A stretch of 64,000 nucleotides of DNA from positions 2,046,001 to 2,110,000 of the forward strand of contig NZ_CP011452.2 in the NCBI RefSeq assembly GCF_001008165.2. Reading direction: 5' to 3'. Below the pieces are notes generated by a model. The model was given only the letters and a program-made list of their open reading frames with translations, searched no databases and was not told the DNA's origin. The stretch is from Croceibacterium atlanticum. GTDB taxonomy: Bacteria; Pseudomonadota; Alphaproteobacteria; Sphingomonadales; Sphingomonadaceae. Shown here piece by piece: positions 35,057-42,413 of the stretch. A program made the translations under genes and the position numbers. The first letter of the stretch is position 1, and every line of letters starts with the position of its first letter.

Positions 35057-35930
35057 CGTCGAAGCCCATACGGCGCATGGCAGCATCGAGCGGATCGACA
35101 GGGATCGGCGCGAAGTTCAGCCGATCGCGGCCAAGTGCATGTTCGAGTCTGAGGACGTAGCCAGGCAGCGGCTGGCGGGCGACGATCCCGCGCAGCTCGA
35201 AAGCGAAGCGGCGCAGCGGCGAAAGTACGCCGGACTTCTTGTGAAGGTGGGGAATGTCGAAGCTCCACCCGCCTTCCTGCCTCCCGCCATGCTTGCGCAC
35301 GATGCGGTAAAGCCAGCGCTCCAATCCGCCAGTCAGATCGAAATAGGCCCGGTCTATCGTCAGCACGAGCGCGCGGTCGAGCACACCAGCATAGAACCAG
35401 TCCGGCAGGATCAACTCGATCCCGAGCGCCCGGCCCTGGCCGTCCGCTAGTTCACGCCATTCGTTGATCCACGAGAAGCGATGACGGCGACGCTGATGCT
35501 CCTGCCGGATCGACGTTGCGACAGTGGTGGATTGCAGCCGGTCGAGCGCAGCCTTGAGCCGTTCGTAGCTTGCCTTGCCGGTGCCGCGCCGGGTGAACGC
35601 CAATATCTCGTGCGGCGTCGTTATCATGAGACGCGAAGTGGGCCGGCCGGCATCGCGCGCCTCGATGAGCTGGCTTGCCGCCCAGATCAGCACGTCGGCA
35701 TCCCAAATGGTCGCCATGCCATGTTCGGGCACGGCCTCGACCGATATCCGGGTCTTGCCCATATTGAAGTCGATCGGCGCAATGCGCCTGCTCTTGGCGA
35801 GGCTGAAGAACGGCCAGGCCATGAGATCCTGCGCATCGCGTGGCGCGAGATCGCCGGGGACCGAACGGAACAGTTCCAGCTGCGTCCGTTCGGCGCCGCA
35901 GCGGCCGGAAGGAGGCTTTGCAACGCCCAT
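35037..35930 (-). CDS. repA: Replication initiator protein RepA
   Basis: A 297-residue plasmid-type replication initiator (RPA family). Typical segments are DLMAWPFFSLAKSRR near residue 37, MITTPHEILAFTRRGTGKASYERLKAALDRLQSTT (winged-helix part) and LDRALVLTIDRAYFDLTGGLERWLYRIVRKHGG. In ICEs of this type it supports replication of the excised circle. The ATG at 35930 (MGVAKPP) is used. Iterons follow immediately. Confidence 0.92.
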   Translation of the reverse strand: MGVAKPPSGRCGAERTQLELFRSVPGDLAPRDAQDLMAWPFFSLAKSRRIAPIDFNMGKTRISVEAVPEHGMATIWDADVLIWAASQLIEARDAGRPTSRLMITTPHEILAFTRRGTGKASYERLKAALDRLQSTTVATSIRQEHQRRRHRFSWINEWRELADGQGRALGIELILPDWFYAGVLDRALVLTIDRAYFDLTGGLERWLYRIVRKHGGRQEGGWSFDIPHLHKKSGVLSPLRRFAFELRGIVARQPLPGYVLRLEHALGRDRLNFAPIPVDPLDAAMRRMGFDAVDNRS

Positions 35931-35935
35931 GGGTC

Positions 35936-36202
35936 TCAGCGGCGCACGCAATCAGTGGGCAGGCGCTTGGCCGGATGGACGACACCTTTGCCGGGATCGG
36001 AAGTCGAACGGCGGGTGCCGAGTGCGGCCCAGGCGTCGAGGTCTTCGATGGCATAGACGATACGGCCGCCGAGCTTGCGAAAAACCGGCCCGGTTCCATA
36101 GCAGCGATGCTTTTCGAGCGTCCGGGCCGAAAGGCCGAGATGGACCGCCGCATCGGGCGTCTTGAGATAGCGTGGCGTGGTGGCGGCTGCCGGTTCGCTC
36201 AT
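35936..36202 (-). CDS. AlpA-like helix-turn-helix protein
   Basis: An 88-residue protein with a MerR-like winged-helix domain (YLKTPDAAVHLGLSARTLEKHRCYGTGPVFRKLGGRIVYAIEDLDAWA), as in AlpA/excisionase-type regulators. It lies 5 bases before repA on the same strand and probably controls repA or excision. Confidence 0.85.
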   Translation of the reverse strand: MSEPAAATTPRYLKTPDAAVHLGLSARTLEKHRCYGTGPVFRKLGGRIVYAIEDLDAWAALGTRRSTSDPGKGVVHPAKRLPTDCVRR

Positions 36203-36321
36203 GATGATCCTCCAGATGATAGCCGGACCCGATGAGCGGGACCGGCGGACAGGAGGCGATGATGGCGAACCGGATGCGCGTCGGAGAAGAGACAGAAGTC
36301 AGGGTGCCGGAAATGTCCCCC

Positions 36322-37098
36322 TCAACCGCCGCGCAGCAGACGAATATAGCCACCGTCGCGCAGTTCGACGGCGTCCTTTATCCAGCGAGAAATGCGCTTG
36401 CGCTCGCGGCTGCCGTTCCAGTCGGCAGCGCTGTAATCGCGCACATCGCGATCAATCAGCGCCGCCGCGAGTTCCCGGCGGGTGGCACCGGCATCATGCC
36501 CGTCGAGCACCTGCAACAAGGTGAGCAAATGATGCCGCCGGAACTGTGTTGGCCGTAGTGGCGGTGGCCCGACCGCCATGCCGAGCAGGCGGCGACAGAA
36601 GCGCTCGGCGGATGCGAGGCGAACCAGTGGGTCGGTCTCGAACGGCAGCATCATGGCCAGCGGACGGCCAAACGAACCAGCGACCCAGAGGTGCTCATCG
36701 CCATCCTTGTCGGCGAGAATGAAATGGCGGAAATCGCCGATGGTGATGCAAGCGCGAATGTCCCCCAGCGACTTCGGGTCAAGCCGCTCGGCGGCAATCC
36801 CCGAGAGCGCCGGAGCCAGAACTATTTCGGTCGGCGAAAGACTCGGCCGCGCGACCGCCAGCTTCGCATCGAAAGCGGCGGACGGGTCCGTATGGAAGCT
36901 GATCCCCCATCGCAGCACCAAGGCGGCGGTGGCGTCGTCGGATTTGACCGCTCCACGCTTCACCCTGCCGATAGCGCGGCGATATTCGGTACGATAACGG
37001 GCGTTGCGACTGAGATAGCCCATCGCAATGTCCGAATATTGCAGCGTCTCGTCCCTGGCTTCCTCCGGGGGCGTGCGCCAGTCCCTCTCAGGCGGCAT
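36322..37098 (-). CDS. DUF6499-DUF2285 ICE regulator-like protein
   Basis: A 258-residue protein with the DUF6499-type N-terminus (DWRTPPEEARDETLQYSD...LSRNARYRTEYRR) and a C-terminal DUF2285 domain (PTQFRRHHLLTLLQVLDGHDAGATRRELAAAL...RISRWIKDAVELRDGGYIRLL). Members accompany repA/AlpA genes in ICEs and are thought to bind DNA. The ATG at 37098 is chosen because it starts the DUF6499 motif. Confidence 0.85.
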   Translation of the reverse strand: MPPERDWRTPPEEARDETLQYSDIAMGYLSRNARYRTEYRRAIGRVKRGAVKSDDATAALVLRWGISFHTDPSAAFDAKLAVARPSLSPTEIVLAPALSGIAAERLDPKSLGDIRACITIGDFRHFILADKDGDEHLWVAGSFGRPLAMMLPFETDPLVRLASAERFCRRLLGMAVGPPPLRPTQFRRHHLLTLLQVLDGHDAGATRRELAAALIDRDVRDYSAADWNGSRERKRISRWIKDAVELRDGGYIRLLRGG

Positions 37099-37260
37099 CG
37101 AACCTCTCCCAAGCGTGGCTCTCTTTTGGAGCGCAGCGGAAGATGTTCTCAGCCGAGCAGCTGGGCAGAAGCCCTGTCGAGCGCGCGGGCGCATAGCCGT
37201 TTCAAGTCAGCGGTCTGGCTACGTTGGCTGCCAGTTTGGCTCCGCAGTCCCATCCCGGCC

Positions 37261-37524
37261 TTAGGATTCGGGAGGGCGCAGATAATGGCGATAGCCGGTT
37301 TCGGTCATCCAGCGCGCACGCGCGAGATGGGAGTCATGCACCAGGCGCGCGCGCTCGGGTTCGGCCTCTGGGTCGATCCCAAATATGATCGCGGCGGCCT
37401 CGCGCCAATCGGCATTTTCCGCTGCGGCATCGAGCAGCCGCCAATAGGTGTGGTGATGGCGTTCGTCATAGTCGGTGACATGCGCCGCATCGGGCGCGCG
37501 GTCTTCGAAAGCGGGTATCGTCAT
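37261..37524 (-). CDS. Small conserved ICE protein
   Basis: An 87-residue protein (MTIPAFEDRAPDAAHVTDYD...) with a HDSHLARARWMTETGYRHYL end. Proteins of this form are commonly found beside the DUF2285 gene in alphaproteobacterial ICEs; I know no function for them. The ATG at 37524 is preferred over one five codons upstream. Confidence 0.75.
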   Translation of the reverse strand: MTIPAFEDRAPDAAHVTDYDERHHHTYWRLLDAAAENADWREAAAIIFGIDPEAEPERARLVHDSHLARARWMTETGYRHYLRPPES

Positions 37525-37662
37525 CGCTTCGCTCCGCATTCAGCCATTGTTCTGGCGCGTGGCGTCTCGGGGCACATACACCATTACGACGCGGAGCAAT
37601 TGTCCCGCGCCTGCTATAGCGGTCGGAGAAAATGCGGATAAATGCTGGCGCCTTGCATGGCG

Positions 37663-37914
37663 CTATTCGTTCGGTTCGCTCTGGGCTTCGCTCACGAGAA
37701 GCACTCCTTGTCCCCTGTCCGAATCGAGGACAACGATCCCTGCGCTTTCCAGCGCCTTGACCACCTGATGGCGTGTAACGTCGCGCACGGACAGGTTGTT
37801 CTCCGATTCCAGGCGCTTGAGCGCAGTGAGCGCAACAAGGGCCTTGTCTGCTAGCATCTCCTGTGTCCAACCCAGAAGCGCACGAGCGGCCCGCACTTGG
37901 CGGGAAGTGATCAT
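37663..37914 (-). CDS. XRE-family regulator
   Basis: An 83-residue single-domain helix-turn-helix protein (ITSRQVRAARALLGWTQEMLADKALVALTALKRLESENNLSVRD...), ending with the GIVVLDSDRGQGVLL segment common in ICE-borne XRE proteins. A perfect palindrome overlaps its probable -10 box, which points to autoregulation. Confidence 0.9.
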   Translation of the reverse strand: MITSRQVRAARALLGWTQEMLADKALVALTALKRLESENNLSVRDVTRHQVVKALESAGIVVLDSDRGQGVLLVSEAQSEPNE

Positions 37915-37956
37915 GCACGATCACCTCCACAACCTACGCGTTGTTCGCTACGTAAA

Positions 37957-37971
37957 CGACTATTATAGTCG
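37957..37971 (-). promoter_or_regulatory. Palindromic operator over the XRE gene -10 box
   Basis: CGACTAT-T-ATAGTCG is a perfect 7+1+7 dyad. On the minus strand it contains TATAAT (37962-37967), about 48 bases before the XRE start codon. A further GACTAT half site lies some 20 bases upstream. This is a typical self-repression layout; the -35 box is weak. Confidence 0.6.
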
Positions 37972-38126
37972 CTTTCGGTGAATGGAAATAGTCAAATCGC
38001 GAGCCGGGCTATGGCCCGGCGAGCACGCATATTCGACCGGCCCCGCGGACCTGCCGGGACGCGCGGCCGGATCAGCACAGGGCCTGCGAAACGTAAAATC
38101 GTAGTTCCGTAACTGTGCAAATACAG

Positions 38127-38156
38127 AAAACTGTGGAGCCGGGTTTCCGGCTCCAC
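38127..38156 (-). terminator. Terminator after the DUF932 gene
   Basis: A 10-bp perfect stem (38133-38142 with 38147-38156) around a GTTT loop, followed on the minus strand by AGTTTT. It lies 11 bases past the DUF932 stop. Confidence 0.75.
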
Positions 38157-38166
38157 GGGATTGCGG

Positions 38167-39012
38167 TCAGCCCGCCTTGAGGCGCTGCATCCCTTCGGCC
38201 AGGGTCCAGAGCGCCCGGTTGAGCGTGACATTCTGGTCGATGCCGTTAATCGCGCGGGTCGTGCTGCGGCGGATACGGCCTCGCGCATTGCGCTTGCGGC
38301 CTGACAGACCGCCGCGAACGACATTTTCCTGAATGACGTTGAAAGTCGTCCAGAGACTGCGGCCCCGGTCCTCGTGGCGGCGCGGCTCGATGATCTGTTC
38401 GGGGCGCAGCGGACTTTCGTCCTCGCCATAGCGGGCGACAAGGCTGGCTTCGGCGAGCACGCGCTGCTCATCTTCGCCAAGCTGGATTTCCTTCATACCT
38501 TCACTGGCATCGATCAGCCGGGGGAAGTCCTCGGCCACAGTGTAAACACCTTCGATGATGTCATGCTGGATATTGCCCTTGTGGGGAACGCGCACTTCTT
38601 CGAACCGCTCGCCCGCAATCATGGAATTGGTGCAGACAAAACGCAGCATCCCGGCGAACATCTGGTAGGCACTGGTCCCGTCATGGCTGTTGACGATGAT
38701 AACTTCGGCGGCTTCGGGCTTGCCGATGCCTTCATCGCGGCGCAGGCGAAGCATATGCTTGGCGTGGCCGTGGCGGCTTCCGTCGCGCGGCACCGACTGG
38801 ACGGCGAAGAACGGGAACCATCCTTCCCGGCGCAACCCCTCCACAATGTCGATTGTGGGTACGTAGACATAGCGGTCCGAACGGCTGTCATGCGCTTCGC
38901 TGGCAAAGATCGAGGGGACGTGGCTGTAAAGCGCCTCGTTATCGAGCGGCTCGCGCCCGCTGATCTGATGGGCATTGCGACCGAACCGGGTGGCGAGGGT
39001 GTGATAGCTCAT
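38167..39012 (-). CDS. DUF932 protein
   Basis: A 281-residue protein of the DUF932 (phage/plasmid-like) family, common on mobile elements and of unknown function. Marks: HVPSIFASEAHDSRSDRYVYVPTIDIVEGLRREGWFPFFAVQS, LRFVCTNSMIAG and the C-terminal FNVIQENVVRGGLSGR. The ATG at 39012 (MSYHTLATRFG) is chosen; the upstream extension is low-complexity. Confidence 0.88.
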   Translation of the reverse strand: MSYHTLATRFGRNAHQISGREPLDNEALYSHVPSIFASEAHDSRSDRYVYVPTIDIVEGLRREGWFPFFAVQSVPRDGSRHGHAKHMLRLRRDEGIGKPEAAEVIIVNSHDGTSAYQMFAGMLRFVCTNSMIAGERFEEVRVPHKGNIQHDIIEGVYTVAEDFPRLIDASEGMKEIQLGEDEQRVLAEASLVARYGEDESPLRPEQIIEPRRHEDRGRSLWTTFNVIQENVVRGGLSGRKRNARGRIRRSTTRAINGIDQNVTLNRALWTLAEGMQRLKAG

Positions 39013-39265
39013 GGTCAAATCCTTCCTTGGGTTTCCGCGCAGCGGGAAGCGCCGCGCTGAAACCCTGCCCGTCGGCGAGACTGGGGTAGCAACGGACAAG
39101 GGCGGCCGGGCCGGAGGGGGATCGCCCGGCCTGCACGCAATGGAATGGAGGAAGGCCGGGGACACCGGCCAGGACGGCGAAGCTTCCCTTGACCGGCGCG
39201 AGGGCGAAGCCCTTAGCCATCATGGCGCGGCGTCAGCCGCGCCCGCAAAGGTCATCCCACGCTGG

Positions 39266-39532
39266 TCAGAGCGTGGGCCGTTTCTTGAAATAGACCGTCT
39301 CGGCCTTGGGTTCGGCAATCGCCTCGAACCCGGCATCGAGCCAGGCCCGGCGATGCGGCGCATGAGCGTCGGCGCGCCCGTTCGCGCACCACCATTCGGG
39401 CTCAGCCGCGCCGCGTGGCAGCAGGCCGCCGATAATGTCCTCGATATGCGCGAAGCGCAGTTCGACGCCTTCGGCATCGTTGCGGCGGCGCCAGCGCCTC
39501 AGGAACGTGCCTAGAGCATCATATTTACCCAT
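39266..39532 (-). CDS. Small hypothetical protein (DUF7662-like)
   Basis: An 88-residue protein starting MGKYDALGTFLRRW and continuing ELRFAHIEDIIGGLLP...WWCANG...RAWLDAGFEAIAE...VYFKK. This pattern matches small proteins of the DUF7662 kind by memory; function unknown. Confidence 0.7.
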   Translation of the reverse strand: MGKYDALGTFLRRWRRRNDAEGVELRFAHIEDIIGGLLPRGAAEPEWWCANGRADAHAPHRRAWLDAGFEAIAEPKAETVYFKKRPTL

Positions 39533-39549
39533 CCCGCCGTATCCGCCCC

Positions 39550-39993
39550 TCAGCTCATAACGGGCGGAACGGTTTGGGTGGCAATCATGCGCCGAGGAAC
39601 ATCGCCGGTGTCATGAACAAGGGTGAGGCCCATCATGATCCGTGTCGAGCAGATGGCACAATCGAGAGCCGAGGCGGCGCCTTCGGCGCAGTCGATGCAG
39701 GCGCGGCGCGGCTTCGATCCATCGATCAAGCCAAGCAGCAGATGCTCATCGCCCGACAGTGCCGCGGCTTCACCGATAGCGACCGGACGACCGAGTGCGT
39801 CTTCGCATAGGTGCATCAGGCTATCGAACACGGGGGCAAGCATCTCGCAATTCTGGGAAGCGAGAATCTTGTAGAGACGGGGCTGGACCGATTGACCTGT
39901 ATCGCGCGCATTGCGCCAGCACCGTGCCGCCTCGACAAGCAATGAACGATGCGCGGCATCGTCGAGGCTTGGCGGAGGGAAATGGCGGGTCAT
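39550..39993 (-). CDS. Hypothetical ICE protein with Cys pairs
   Basis: A 147-residue protein of unknown function. A cluster of cysteines (ACIDCAEGAASALDCAICS, about residues 98-116) could bind a metal. It is 17 bases upstream of nothing coding on its strand except the 39266 gene, with which it probably forms a short operon. Confidence 0.65.
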   Translation of the reverse strand: MTRHFPPPSLDDAAHRSLLVEAARCWRNARDTGQSVQPRLYKILASQNCEMLAPVFDSLMHLCEDALGRPVAIGEAAALSGDEHLLLGLIDGSKPRRACIDCAEGAASALDCAICSTRIMMGLTLVHDTGDVPRRMIATQTVPPVMS

Positions 39994-40144
39994 CGATCTG
40001 TCCTTTCTGCGCTATCCCCTCATGCCGCTTATTGCGATTCACTCGCAAGTGTTAGCTGGCGATGGCGATGACCGCAAGACGAAAGCCGGTCATCCATCCG
40101 ATGATGGATGCGCCCCGCCCGAAAGGGTGGGGCGCTGGTGGCCG

Positions 40145-40444
40145 TCAGCGCGACCAAATGAGGACGTATTCGCCGGCGGTGTCGGTCTCGGAAAGTGTGG
40201 CATAGACGGGAGCCAGGAAGCTCGGATCGTCCAGCTTGACCGAGATATAGTCGCGGCCTTCGCGACTGGTCTTCTTCCAGGCCGCGCCGATGTCGAGATC
40301 GCCGGTACTGACGCGGAAGTCGGGGGACTTCTCGCCGTCCTTGTCGACGGGGCGGAGAATTGTCTGGGTGTTGAGAGTGAGCGTCCTGATATTGCCGACC
40401 AGTTCGCCGTTGTCGTTGGCGGTGAAGGTGCCGATGGTGGCCAT
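40145..40444 (-). CDS. DUF736 protein
   Basis: A 99-residue protein of the DUF736 family, a very common ICE accessory protein in alphaproteobacteria. It begins MATIGTFTANDNGELVGNIRTL and contains FRVSTGDLDIGAAWKKTS and YISVKLDDPSFLAPVYATL, as expected. Function unknown. The ATG at 40444 is the family start. A GC-rich hairpin at 40110-40135 lies just past the stop. Confidence 0.92.
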   Translation of the reverse strand: MATIGTFTANDNGELVGNIRTLTLNTQTILRPVDKDGEKSPDFRVSTGDLDIGAAWKKTSREGRDYISVKLDDPSFLAPVYATLSETDTAGEYVLIWSR

Positions 40445-40819
40445 GTCGTAAGTCCTTTCGTGTTGCTCGGACCACGCCCATCGCGGCCTCGATGGCGGTT
40501 CAAGGGACCGGAGCGATCGGCGGCGCATCCCAAAGGGACCGCAGCGAAGCGGAGGATGGTGGCAAGCCGCTTTTTTGTTTCGCGATGCAAAGCCGTCAGG
40601 CGGCGGAAAAAAGCGGCGTACCCGTCATTGCGGCATAGCCGATCGGGCGAAGCTGCCTCCGGTCAGACCAGCCATGAGAGAGGCCGTGTGGGTGTGGTTC
40701 TGACGGCAGGGAACAGAGAATGCAGGTGTGCGATCGGAATCCCTAAGCCACAGATGCAGGTGTTTCGGCACCTGCCGAACAGAACGCTCTCCATACCACA
40801 CAAGGGCAAATTGAGCGCC
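40445..40819. other. Intergenic stretch, nothing recognised
   Basis: About 375 bases between the DUF736 start and the end of the cation-efflux gene. Small frames on both strands have no support. The DUF736 promoter should lie here. Confidence 0.45.
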
Positions 40820-41464
40820 TCAGGTGGCCGCGCGTGCCCTACTTCCCGAAAGTCCCCGCAATTCAGACCGCGCCTGCCGGACGATCTGCCAGCCGCCGCT
40901 GACACCAAGACTGGCGAGGATCATGGCAACGGCGATATCGGGCCAGGCGGTACCCGTGCCGAACACGCCGAGCGCGGCGGCGACCACGGCCACATTGCCG
41001 ATCGCGTCATTGCGCGAGCAGATCCATACCGACCTGCGGTTGGCGTCGCCCTCGCGGTGCCGCCACAGCATGATCGCGCAAGCAAGATTGGCGATGAACG
41101 CCAGCACGCCGATAATGCCCATCGTCTCAGCTCGGGGAAGTGTGCCTGCAATCGCCATCCATGCGGTGCTGCCGAGAATCCACAGACCGAGCAGGAGCAG
41201 CGAGGCGCCCTTGAGCCATGCGGCCCGCGCGCGCCATTGCAGTGCCATGCCGGCAACGCCGAGGCTGATCGCATAGTTGGCGGCATCCCCGAGAAAGTCG
41301 AGCGCGTCGGCCTTGAGCGATGCCGAATGCGCCGCAACCCCCGCCACCATCTCGACACCGAACATTCCGGCATTAATGGCAAGCACGATCCACAGCACCC
41401 GCCGCCATGCCTTGTCCTCGGTCGGTGCAGTCGTTTCACAACCGCCGCAGCATCCGCCTGCCAT
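40820..41464 (-). CDS. Cation diffusion facilitator (heavy-metal efflux)
   Basis: A 214-residue CDF-family transporter that exports divalent metals such as Zn or Cd in exchange for protons. The Cys-rich N-terminus (CCGGCE) and HSASLKADALDFLGDAANYAISL, holding the metal-site residues, are clear; IRSRNDAIGN-like NDAIGNVAVV is the second site. Six membrane segments fit. The C-terminal cytoplasmic domain is very short. Divergent from a MerR-type regulator with a shared dyad promoter. Confidence 0.88.
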   Translation of the reverse strand: MAGGCCGGCETTAPTEDKAWRRVLWIVLAINAGMFGVEMVAGVAAHSASLKADALDFLGDAANYAISLGVAGMALQWRARAAWLKGASLLLLGLWILGSTAWMAIAGTLPRAETMGIIGVLAFIANLACAIMLWRHREGDANRRSVWICSRNDAIGNVAVVAAALGVFGTGTAWPDIAVAMILASLGVSGGWQIVRQARSELRGLSGSRARAAT

Positions 41465-41504
41465 ATCCGTTACCTCGATTCTTCCGATGCGACCGCCTAT
41501 ATGC

Positions 41505-41525
41505 ACCCTGTAGCAACTACAGGGT
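41505..41525. promoter_or_regulatory. MerR-type operator between the CDF and merR genes
   Basis: ACCCTGTAG-CAA-CTACAGGGT is a perfect 9+3+9 dyad. On the minus strand it sits between TTGACC (41523-41528) and CATATA with a 19-base spacer, the overlong spacing that MerR-family activators correct by twisting DNA. It should drive the efflux gene in response to metal. Confidence 0.85.
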
Positions 41526-41532
41526 CAAGGGC

Positions 41533-41949
41533 ATGGCATTCACGATCGGCGAACTGGGCAAGGCGACGGGCACCAAGGTCGAAACGATCCGCTATTACGA
41601 GCGGATCGGATTGCTGGCGAAGCCTGAACGAACTTCGGGCAATTACCGCTCCTATGGGAAGGCGGAACTGGGCCGGCTCTCATTCATTCGCCGGGCACGC
41701 GATCTCGGCTTCCCGCTCGACCAGGTGCGGGCGTTGCTGTCACTGTCGGATGATCGGTCACGCGATTGCGCCACGGTCGATGCCTTGGCCCGCGATCACC
41801 TTGCCGAGGTCGAGCGCAAGATCGCCGATCTGACTGCGCTTCGTAGCGAGCTGTCGGCATTACTCGACTCCTGCAAGGGCGGCACGGTCGGGGATTGCCG
41901 GATCATCGAGGCGCTCGCACCGCCTGCCACTTCAGGAGAGACCCTGTGA
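41533..41949 (+). CDS. MerR-family metal-responsive regulator
   Basis: A 138-residue MerR-family activator: N-terminal winged helix ([26 protein letters not shown]), dimerisation helix, and C-terminal [16 protein letters not shown] with the paired cysteines, plus an upstream Cys in SRDCATV. This Cys set fits Zn/Cd/Pb sensors of the CadR/PbrR/ZntR kind. The ATG at 41533 follows directly on its operator. Its stop overlaps the GTG of the YnfA gene. Confidence 0.9.
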   Translation: MAFTIGELGKATGTKVETIRYYERIGLLAKPERTSGNYRSYGKAELGRLSFIRRARDLGFPLDQVRALLSLSDDRSRDCATVDALARDHLAEVERKIADLTALRSELSALLDSCKGGTVGDCRIIEALAPPATSGETL

Positions 41950-42275
41950 ACCTCACACCGTTCGCCTATCTCGGCGCAGCCTTGGCCGAGATCGCAGGAT
42001 GCTTCTCCTTCTGGGCATGGCTGCGGCTCGGCAAGTCACCATTCTGGCTTGTCCCGGGCATGATCTCGCTCGCCTTGTTCGCGTGGTTGCTAACCCTGGT
42101 CGACAGCGATGCGGCGGGACGTACCTATGCTGCCTATGGCGGCGTCTATATTGCTGCCTCACTGGGCTGGCTGTGGGCGATTGAAGGGCTGCGCCCCGAT
42201 CGATGGGATATTACCGGTGCCTCCGTCTGTCTTGTTGGAGCGGCCATTATCCTGCTTGGTCCCCGTTCGATTTGA
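41946..42275 (+). CDS. YnfA/UPF0060 family membrane protein
   Basis: A 109-residue protein with four membrane segments and the UPF0060 pattern ([28 protein letters not shown] ... [23 protein letters not shown]). The family is related to small multidrug-resistance pumps. The GTG start overlaps the merR stop as GTGA, so it is made with the regulator and is probably metal-linked. Confidence 0.9.
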   Translation: MNLTPFAYLGAALAEIAGCFSFWAWLRLGKSPFWLVPGMISLALFAWLLTLVDSDAAGRTYAAYGGVYIAASLGWLWAIEGLRPDRWDITGASVCLVGAAIILLGPRSI

Positions 42276-42326
42276 ACTGCCGAGCCGGGTAAATTCTCAG
42301 CGGCGTCGATCCGACGCATAACAATA

Positions 42327-42359
42327 CGGCCGCGCCCGATGGGGCGCGGCCGCAATTTT
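42327..42359. terminator. Terminator between ynfA-type gene and parB
   Basis: A perfect 11-bp GC stem (42327-42337 with 42342-42352), loop GATG, followed by CAATTTT on the plus strand. It lies between two convergent genes and may serve both. Confidence 0.75.
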
Positions 42360-42413
42360 CAGCAGGTGTCAAATGAAGGCCGGGACCGCTCAGGCGGCCC
42401 CGGCTTCATGCCG

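Noticed and set aside
40110-40135. GC-rich hairpin with a GAAA loop after the DUF736 gene
   Set aside because: Stable stem but no T-run on the gene's strand, so not called as a terminator.
39911-41833. A 640-codon plus-strand frame across several genes
   Set aside because: It runs antisense through the DUF736 and CDF genes and in another frame through merR, so it cannot be real.
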